Below the pieces are notes generated by a model. The model saw nothing but the letters and a program-made list of their open reading frames with translations, ran no database searches and was not told the origin of the DNA. From the NCBI GenBank assembly GCA_963681505.1, contig OY811972.1:4928332-4992331 (forward strand): 64,000 bases of DNA, read 5' to 3'. The stretch is from Eunapius fragilis. Taxonomy: Eukaryota > Porifera > Demospongiae > Spongillida > Spongillidae. The position numbers and the translations under genes are program-made. This document shows, piece by piece, positions 56,301-64,000 of the stretch (the first letter of the stretch is position 1; every line of letters begins with the position of its first letter).

Positions 56301-59300
56301 AGGTGGGTCAGATAATGTGGATTTAGTTAGAAAGACCTTGTCTTCTCCCAGAACCAAAGGACACAGTTGCATATGTACTGTACCACAGAACTGCAACAGA
56401 CAATTGTAGCAGTGATAAAATCCATCCCAAGATATACCTTATTCTAAAAGCAGACAAATTGAACTAAAAACAGTCAGTCATACAAGTATGTATGTATGAA
56501 CGCACATGTATGCATAGCATGTCATGGGTGACATTCTCTGCGGGTCTGCGGGGCCTGGGGGGGGGGGGGGGGGGGGGGGTGGGGGGGGGGGTCATATCAC
56601 CCATTGAACCCCCCTGTCACTATCCCCCTGAACCTAGTAATGCCATTTAAATTCAGATGATTCAAAACATTATTGTCTATAAACCAATCAAATTTGTTTT
56701 TTCTTTATTTACATCAAATCATGAGCTAACGCCAGCTGTGGACACCTATTGGCAACCAACTCCTCCCCCAACCCACCTTTTCAAGTGTCTTTATCATTCA
56801 TGGCTATATCATGATGGGGTGGGGTAAGGCATGGGGAGGAGGAGGAGGAGGGGAGGGTGCATATGATCAGTGCATGTATGTAAATGTACTGTAAATCCGA
56901 GCACTATTAGATACATGTACATATATGAAGACGTATCTGTGGTTTTTCCGTTTCAGTTTCATCTCCCAAACAGGCAAGTTGAGCGAATATGTCTCTTTTT
57001 TTATGAACGTAAATGTGTATGATAAAATTATATGTGCATACATTTACGTGTACACATATATGCATGCATGAAGTCACATATATTGTTTATGGACAGGCGT
57101 CTGTAACTGATTAGATAAATTAATTCCATTACATCATTGTTAGATGTAAATACAAGTGTATGTACATGTGCATAAACGGTTATTCATTTTGGAGATGTCT
57201 TTTCATGGCCTCCATTATCTTTCCTCCCTCCCTCATCCCTTCTCTTCACTTTCACCAAACATGCATACTGCTGTACACATGCATGGAGATGGTTACATGA
57301 CGTGTATATTTGATTTGTTCATCCATCACTCCTTACCAGGACAATGTAACTCCATTGAATGTGGCAAGTCAGAATGGTCATCATGATGTAGTGCAGACCT
57401 TGGTGGGTGCCGGTGCAGGTGTAAATATAGCAGCATCAGATGTAAGCGATGGGGTGTTATGTTCTTATACAAGTAGATGTAGACATCGACTTCTTATTGC
57501 AAGGTACATGCTTTATTAATAAGGGTTTTGTAAACCTGCACATACATGTATCCTATGTGCTTGGATATTCTTACATGTTTCCAATACCCAATGTCATCAT
57601 CCTAAACCACTTCACCAGTACAGTACTTAACCAACCCCTCCCCCCACCCACCTCTTCACGTGTAGTCATTGGTTGGGAGGACTTTATCATCCCATGATGG
57701 GGAAGAGAGGAGAGGAGAGTGCATGTGATCTGGTATTGGAAAGGAAAGAATTGTGTCAGTATGCAATATAGTTGATCATCAAGAAGTGGTTCTACAGTAC
57801 CGGTCATAATAAAAGTCATGTTCTGTTTTAGTGCTACGATCGTAGCACTATAAGATATGGCTCCTGGTTTCGTTTTGTTTTGACATCGTAGCTATTCTTC
57901 AAATATGATTAATACAAAAATTGTTAATCGCTAGGCGGTTTAGATGCGTTTTTGAAATGTTAACAAAACGTTCGCATCGCTTGATTGGTTGTAGAACATC
58001 GCTTGGATGGACGCTCCGCAACAGCGCTCAGTTCGATAAAGTGCGGCTAAAATTAAAAGAGGACTCATCTGTTATATGGCGTCATCCACTTATCCCTTCA
58101 AAGCGAGGGGGGGGACGTAGGGAACTCAAAAAAGAGACGTATGCCACTATAGAAGAAGTACATGCAGCGGTGGGAGCGAGTAATTTTTACTGTAGGGTGT
58201 AGGGACGGAGGCATAATTACTTCAAGGTATAACTTGGCTCAATCGTTTCAGCGATCTACGCAGTCATCGTTTTGTTACCGCGTGCATTACTATAAAACTG
58301 GTGTAAATGGAGTTGTGCACTTCGCGGAACCAGTTAACACGTACATATGTGTCAGAAAGATCATCATTTTGTGTTTTAAAAAGACTGCACAGTGTAACAT
58401 GTTGTGATGCAACACAGCCGTTTACACTAAGACCCATTGGTAATTATGAATGGCAACGCGTACCACGATTAATCATGGTTAATCGATTATTTTTGCCGGC
58501 GTTAGGTGATACAATGCGGTCAATGTATCCATATGCAATTTAATGCTTTTAAAAATAATCGAATTGCAATCTGTTGCTGTGTAAAATTGTGATGTCATTA
58601 ATACCAGTCCTCTTTACTGTACGTTTACTAAAATTGACATTTGTATTATGCTGCCTTGAGGTTGTGGTTTAGTTTCCTCATGTAGCTAGAAAAGTATTGT
58701 ACACAACCTTATGATCGTGATCTTCCTGTATGTCTGTTTCAATTCACTGACTGTGGTTCTGCTGAATTTTTTATAGACAAAGTAATTGTCACAGGCTCTT
58801 CAGCTGCCTTCTATTTTCAAAGCCAGAGTCTTTGTTCTCCTCATTACAGCGATCCTGATGACCAAAGTTACACTGTGCTTCTCATATTTCTTACTAACTG
58901 GAACTTGGCATTGTTGGTCATCTTCACTATCTAATCTTCTATCCGTGCTAACGGAGGAACACTTACCACATCTATCATAATACTGGTGTCCTATTATGAT
59001 AGATGTGAAGGTTGGGAGAGGATGTGGAGGGGGAAGAAAGTCTGTGTACGGCGAGCCTTCAAGGGTAAATACATTTAGGCCTAGCTGCCTAGGACAACTT
59101 TCCTATAACATACTGCTCTAGACTTTGCATAGACTGGGTACTGCTTTCATCACTTGTGATATAAGCTAATGCAGACATCTGTCCATAAACAATAAGGATC
59201 TGGTGTCTGCATTATGGGGGTGTAGTATTGCACATTTCAGTTCATGAGAAAAATATCCTTCACGTTTATTTGTATACTAGCATGTACCTGTGATTTCACA

Positions 59301-62300
59301 GGCTGATTATTTAAAATATTTCAATTGTCTTTAACATGCATACCCTGTGCTACATCACACTATCACGTTTGTTAACTGTTTTACGAAGAGGTTCACGCAC
59401 TTGGATCACCCTTTACATCCTCCTATGGCATCCCGCCAAGAGCAGCTTAAAACATATATATGCCAGGCTGTACCACTCAATGGACCCCTCTCTCCCCCAT
59501 GGTGTTGGCTGTACCACTCCTCCCTCCCCCATGGTGATGGCTGTACAACTCACTCTGGACCCTTCCGTCGTCCATGATGATGGCTGTACCACTCATCCTA
59601 AGGACCCCTCCATCCCCATGGTGATGGTTGTACCACTCACCCTATGAACCCCTTCCTCCCCCAAGAAAATGGCTGTACCATCCGCATTTTGGATCCCTCC
59701 CTCCCCCAAGGTTATGGCTGTACTTATGAACCCCTCCCTCCCCCATGGTGATGGCTGTACCACTCACCCCATGGACCCCTCCCTTTCATTTTACCATTTT
59801 AATTATTTTTTTTGATGTGCAGGCTAGACTTGTATGTACATGTGCATACATGCATGAAAGCCCATGTACGGTTATTCATTTTGGAGATGTCTTTTCATGA
59901 CCTCCATTATCTTTCCTCCCTCCCTCATCCCTTCTTCTTCACTTTCACCCAACATGCATACTGCTGTACACATGCATGGAGATGGTTACATGACATGTAT
60001 GTTTTATTACTTCACTCCTTACCAGGACAATATAACTCCATTGTATGTGGCAAGTTTGAATGGTCATCATAATGTAGTGCAGACCTTGGTGGGAGCAGGT
60101 GCTGATGTAAATATAGTAACATCAGACGTAAGTGATATGGTGTTATGTTCTTATACAAGTATATGTACACATTGACTTCTTATTGCAAGGTACATGCTTT
60201 ATTCATAAATGTATTGTATACAGACCACATTTCTGTACACATGCACATATCTTATGGGGGTATGGTATTGCAAATTTCAGTGGATGTGTGTAAATGTACA
60301 GTATGAAGGCATATACTCTTGGCTGATTACCACTGAGATACGCATATCTGCGTTATAGATGTGCAATGAATTCTTCTAGACCCTTTGAAAAATTATACCA
60401 ATTTGAATTTACTTATGTCCACAGCTTCAAATTATGTTGTTGAAACCGCTTCTAGTTACCTAAGTTCCTCTGCTGCCTTGTGTAGTTGTTTTTGGACAAC
60501 TCTACTTTAATACAACAAAAATGTGAATCGTTTAATGCTACGAAGAGGAATACATTTGTCCCCCAAGATTTCAAAATTCTTCCATCTCTCACCTCTTTAT
60601 AAGTTCATGGGCATCCCCAGGGGGGGAGGGGGGGCCATGGCCCCCCCTTTGGGACTGAATGGCGCTGCCCCCCCTCCCCCCCCCCCCCCCCCTTGTAATA
60701 AAGTTTAGATACATGCGCACCCCTCACTGGCTGAATTGGCTGAAAGCGGACAGCACCCCCCTCCCCCTCCACTGGTTGATTCGGCTGGAAGTGGACAGCA
60801 CCCCCCCTCCCCCCCCCACTGGTTGAATCTGCCGAAAGCGGACAAAGTAATCACGGCTGTCAAATGGCGCCCCCTTGCCCTATCCTGCCCCCCCCCCCCC
60901 CCCTTCCAGAAAAGCTGGAGGTGCCCATGAAGTTGTAATGTTTTAGCAGCTTTTAAAATATATTAGTGTATCCAGCAAGGCCACACCCTCTCCTTGTCCA
61001 CCACATCTAACCCCTACCTGTTATGATCACATTTGTATTACAGAATGGTTGGAGTCCATTGATGAGAGCAAGTGAGAAGGGACATGTTGAAGTGGTGAGA
61101 TCACTCATGGAAGCAGGAGCTAATATCAATCACACTAACATCCCCACTGTTATTGTACGCTATTAAATGCACACCCTCCACTGCTACAAATGTTTGTCCA
61201 TGTATGTCATAATTAATAGTCACAACACCTATTACAACTCCTGTAATGCTTATTTGTATACAGTAGACGTCAGATTAAAAGTCACGTTTCTTTATAGTGC
61301 GACGATTACCACACCCTGCAATCTTTTCGTAAACACAATATTAGATTATCACTTTTCAGCCTTTTGTATGTATTAAACGATACTGGTGAACTGCGCAACT
61401 CCATTTTAACTGGTTTTATAGTTAGCACGCGGCCTTTTAAAAATAGTGTCAATAGTTTAAACGATGAGGCTTCGAAAAGAATTAAACAAACTGAGTAAGT
61501 ATATATGTAACTTTCTCACATAAGTTTTTTCATATTGTACTTGTTCTGAAGAACCGCTTTTCCTCGTGGAGAATTCGGTGACAAAGGTGTCGAAGGAAAA
61601 GGTGTTGCCCTCTGTAAAACAAAATGACCCAGGTTTTCGACAGATCGATCAGTAGATTAAATAGCATTCAGGAACATGTGAATATGTTCATGTGGACATT
61701 CTGTGCCCTTCGATTGTGGCGCTTGTAGATTGTTGGTGGTTTGTGCCTTTCCAATGAAAAAAAAGGATGTGAAGTTTGACATAATCGCTGTAGACCATTT
61801 TCGAAAATATTAATCAGTGGTAACTGAAGTCTTGATATAATGTGAATCGTGCAATCGATTCAAAGACAAGACTAAGCCAACCCCGAAACCATACATCTGT
61901 GCAACAACCGTCACACAAAAACGAAACGTGACTTTTATATGACGTCTACTGTATGCAGGCAGAGAAGAGGAACTAGCACATCGTTTAAATAATGCACACA
62001 CACTGGGGTGCAAGTACTGTAGCTGGGCACCATATTGTTATCAGCAGGTCAGCATTCAATACATCTGTGTGACATATCACCAAGTACCCCACAAATGTGC
62101 ATTATTTTAACCCCATTCATCAGGATAGAAAAAATGCACTGAAATATGCTGTGAAGAAGGAGATAATTGAATTGCTGAAAACACCACAGAGCAAGGTGAG
62201 GTCAATTGGGAGGCTATTTTTATCATTTGCAGTGAATGATACTAATGTACAATGAATTATATCTCTCACCATATATGATATTTTTTATTAGCTCATTGTG

Positions 62301-63041
62301 GTTGTTGAAGTTTGGTCTCCTTTGAGTCTCTGCACTCATGTGAACATATATTTCTTACAGCAGTGATATTTAGTTCATGTTTTCTTGAAAGACTTTGCTT
62401 TACCTATAATTGTCTATCTCAACATGTAGTACCATGTCTTAGATTGTTTCAACCAATACATACCAGTACAAGTTAAAACATTGGACTCACATATAAGGAC
62501 CTCTTACAGTTAATGGATTTATACATCATGGAATAATAACAGCGTCATGTGCCATGCCCAATTTTAGGCTTATGACCTTGCTACTGTTATAAGTAAGGTC
62601 CTAAACGTCCTAATGAAAAAAGTGTATTGCAGTACTATGGAATGACAGTCAGGACAATAGACATTATGGTTTTAAACTTGTGGTGTTTTATATTTAGGAA
62701 TATTTAGTGATAGAACAATTCACCAGATTCATTGCATATCTTCGTATCATCAGGTATTCATGATAATGAGCCAACAACTTCGTGAAACAAGACAGCAACT
62801 ATACCAGATAATGAAATTGAAAGAAATAACAGAACAACAACTCAAAGAAACTAGGAAACAGAAGGAACAAGCAGAGCAAAAACTCCAAGACACTAGGAAA
62901 CAGAAGGAGCAAGCTGAACAACAACTGCATGACATAAAACAAAAGATTGATTCACATCCTATCGCTCAGACAGAAAACTTTATGGCTTATAGCACCATTA
63001 GCACTCCTGAAATCAGGGTGTTTACCATCACATCTGATTAG
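50305..63041 (+). CDS. ankyrin-repeat / coiled-coil protein, unit B (with first exon)
   Basis: Exons: 50305-50445, 55296-55397, 56129-56227, 57340-57441, 60026-60127, 61044-61139, 62124-62195, 62754-63041. All are phase 0. Exon 1 ends with a divergent first ankyrin repeat (Q-L-L-S-A-V-S-D-G-D-I-A-T-V-R-R-L-L) and a GTGAAC donor. I start at ATG 50305 (47 codons in this exon); ATG 50245 in the same frame would add 20 residues. Exons 2-8 match unit A exons 1-7 in order and type, giving roughly 333 residues. Exon 6 here has lost its AAG/GTTGGC donor through a small deletion, so splicing after 61139 is uncertain. An alternative GTTATT donor nine bases on would keep phase. The last exon encodes the E-T-R-K-Q-K-E-Q-A-E coiled coil. 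Intron 1 is about 4.9 kb. Function unknown beyond a protein-binding scaffold. Confidence 0.7.
53992..54256. mobile_element. hAT-like MITE with GGATCC-containing TIRs (unit B copy)
   Basis: Begins CAGGTGTGGATCCAG and ends CTGGATCCGCTACTG, flanked by AGTAA (53987-53991 and 54257-54261). Its right end is better preserved than in the unit A copy at 22631-22878. Confidence 0.8.
54840..55000. repeat. 47-bp minisatellite, ~3.5 units (unit B)
   Basis: Same unit as 23486-23735 but fewer copies, showing copy-number change since the duplication. Confidence 0.9.
56547..56591. repeat. poly-G run
   Basis: About 45 nearly pure G bases with one T, in an intron of unit B. The unit A counterpart (about 25745-25765) is much shorter. 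Confidence 0.8.
59470..59795. repeat. ~45-bp minisatellite (unit B)
   Basis: Units of CCCATGGTGATGGCTGTACC type, orthologous to 28190-28465. Confidence 0.85.
60606..60929. mobile_element. G/C-rich MITE with 5-bp target duplication, private to unit B
   Basis: Ends CATGGGCATCCCCAG and CTGGAGGTGCCCATG. Flanked by AAGTT (60601-60605 and 60930-60934). Unit A shows the single uninterrupted site near 29268-29275. The interior has internal CACTGGTTGAATC-type repeats and C runs. A truncated relative is at 40476-40671. Confidence 0.88.
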
Positions 63042-63404
63042 TTCATTAAAATGGAATACATCAATGGTATATAATTATCAGTGTAATCTGTATCTCTTTG
63101 TGTATAGATACATTTGTATTCGCTCATTTTTCTTTCTGCATGGTGTCATATAATATTATATATGGAACGTTCTATGGGAAAATGAACTTGTAGATTTCTA
63201 TATATACATGTAGCATCAAGAGCAAATCGATGTATAGAACGCATCGTTCCCCAACGCCTGACCGAATTGTGAGTGACCCCCTAATATCACATATCATCTT
63301 CAAAGCGCTTGGTAGCTGTACGTTCAAAATGCAATTAAAACGCTGATATTGCGCGACAATGCATGCATATGAATGTATATATAGACGAACGAAAGGGGGG
63401 AAGA

Positions 63405-63414
63405 TGGGGGGCAC

Positions 63415-63450
<36 letters not shown>

Positions 63451-63463
63451 TTGTCCGCCACTG
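63405..63463. mobile_element. right-end fragment of a hAT-like MITE
   Basis: A long C run is followed by CTCTTGTCCGCCACTG, the complement of the common CAGTGGCGGACAAG terminus. The left end is not found. Confidence 0.45.
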
Positions 63464-63578
63464 GTAAGTTATCAACAGGAAGAGTTAATTGAATATTCAT
63501 GTTTTCATAGGCAATAGAATGCATGGCCTCGAATCGAGCGGGAAATGTGAACCTACTTTATCTCAAGTTCGTAACGGG

Positions 63579-64000
63579 TAGGGCTCCTCACGAATCGAAT
63601 CGAATCAAATTTTGAAGAAATCAAATTTCTCCGAATCGAATTTGAACAGTCTAGTATTCGATTCGGGAATAAGTTCGATTTGTTAGATACGCATCAAACT
63701 TCGATTCGAACGTTCGTCGAATTTTAGGTATAGCGTGACTTATAATAATATTAGTTAACCCATTTGTAGAAAACTTTGCCAGTAACCGGCGTGCTTACAA
63801 TCTGAATGGATTGTGACGTTGAAGAAGTACCAAGTACTGATTCAGAGTTAACAGGGTCTGCAGACTCTGCGAGTGCGATTACATGTAGCTCTAGCAGTAG
63901 GTCAACATTGTCTTCGATTTCGAATGCTTCATGGGCCGGCCCGACAGCTAAGAAGCTTCAAAACGGTGGCAGAACCCCGAAATCATTTGTCTGGACCTAC
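63579..64000 (+). mobile_element. 5' end of a hAT-like transposon, cut by the window edge
   Basis: Starts TAGGGCTCCTCACGAATCG and is followed by about 130 bases dense in GAATCGAA and TTCGAT motifs in both orientations, typical of the subterminal repeats that bind hAT transposase. A transposase-like frame opens at 63806. The other end lies outside the window. Confidence 0.6.
63806..64000 (+). CDS. N-terminus of a putative hAT transposase (partial, runs off the window)
   Basis: An open frame of 65 codons with no stop before the edge. The first 50 residues are Ser/Thr/Glu-rich and look disordered (M-D-C-D-V-E-E-V-P-S-T). It then reads R-T-P-K-S-F-V-W-T-Y, which resembles the start of a BED-type zinc finger (S-x-V-W-x-x-F), the usual N-terminal DNA-binding domain of hAT transposases. 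The start codon is the first ATG after the TIR region. The zinc ligands would lie beyond position 64000, so the BED call is tentative. Confidence 0.5.
   Translation, partial: MDCDVEEVPSTDSELTGSADSASAITCSSSSRSTLSSISNASWAGPTAKKLQNGGRTPKSFVWTY

Larger units (their letters stand above)
50806..63090 (+). repeat. tandem-duplicated gene unit B (paralogue of 18284-32840)
   Basis: Collinear with unit A across introns and exons. It is shorter mainly because it lacks the retrotransposon (18986-19704), the MITE insertion (24254-24733) and the 1.3-kb element (30155-31457). It carries its own MITE at 60606-60929. It has unmatched sequence at about 57800-58300. Confidence 0.9.

Noticed and set aside
57831-57850. 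20-bp perfect palindrome AGTGCTACGATCGTAGCACT
   Set aside because: Isolated, with no TIR, duplication or second copy seen; likely chance or a remnant.
1-64000. CRISPR-like or operon-type bacterial organisation
   Set aside because: Introns, MITEs, microsatellites and metazoan gene families show nuclear animal DNA; the tandem repeats lack unique spacers.

Overview
The window looks like AT-rich nuclear DNA of an invertebrate animal. It has GT-AG introns, single-repeat ankyrin exons, many long foldback MITEs, non-LTR, Ty3/Gypsy and hAT-like elements, (CA)n tracts and long G or C runs. A demosponge is my best guess: a basic-repeat ORF at 17.3-17.5 kb and the style of the ankyrin exons remind me of sponge genomes. 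That is recollection, not a search result.

Layout. 1-4.9 kb: tandem and low-complexity repeats plus two decayed fragments of a non-LTR retrotransposon. 4.885-10.073 kb (minus): a complete 13-exon LMBR1/LMBR1L-family membrane-protein gene, read exon by exon with every splice phase consistent (479 aa). Its introns carry several minisatellites. 10.07-10.92 kb: a divergent intergenic region. 10.922-11.917 kb (plus): an intronless aquaglyceroporin.

12.1-18.2 kb and 36.3-42.7 kb are the arms of a large inverted repeat. The arms are built from nested transposons, including a 0.9-kb TIR element present in both and a Gypsy integrase remnant that is longer in the right arm. Between and beyond the arms lies a tandemly duplicated gene unit: unit A at 18.3-32.8 kb and unit B at 50.8-63.1 kb. 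Each encodes an ankyrin-repeat protein from 99- or 102-bp phase-0 exons, one ankyrin repeat per exon, ending in a coiled-coil exon. Only unit B has a recognisable first exon. Unit B has lost the splice donor of its fifth downstream ankyrin exon. Further broken pieces of the unit (33.4-33.8, 34.1-34.3 inverted, 43.4-46.0, 47.2 kb) show there were once more copies.

Because A and B are paralogues, each serves as the empty site for insertions in the other. This dates and delimits several elements: a twin-primed non-LTR insertion, a 1.3-kb TIR element, a hairpin MITE and a G/C-rich MITE. A 1,000-bp internally deleted LTR element with a 5-bp target duplication lies at 48.4-49.4 kb. The start of a hAT-like transposon runs off the right edge.

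The most unusual signals are: two transposon groups whose terminal or subterminal palindromes keep their shape while the sequence changes in a compensatory way; a minisatellite whose unit is a copy of a real splice donor; and a compact palindrome able to form an interleaved, pseudoknot-like fold.
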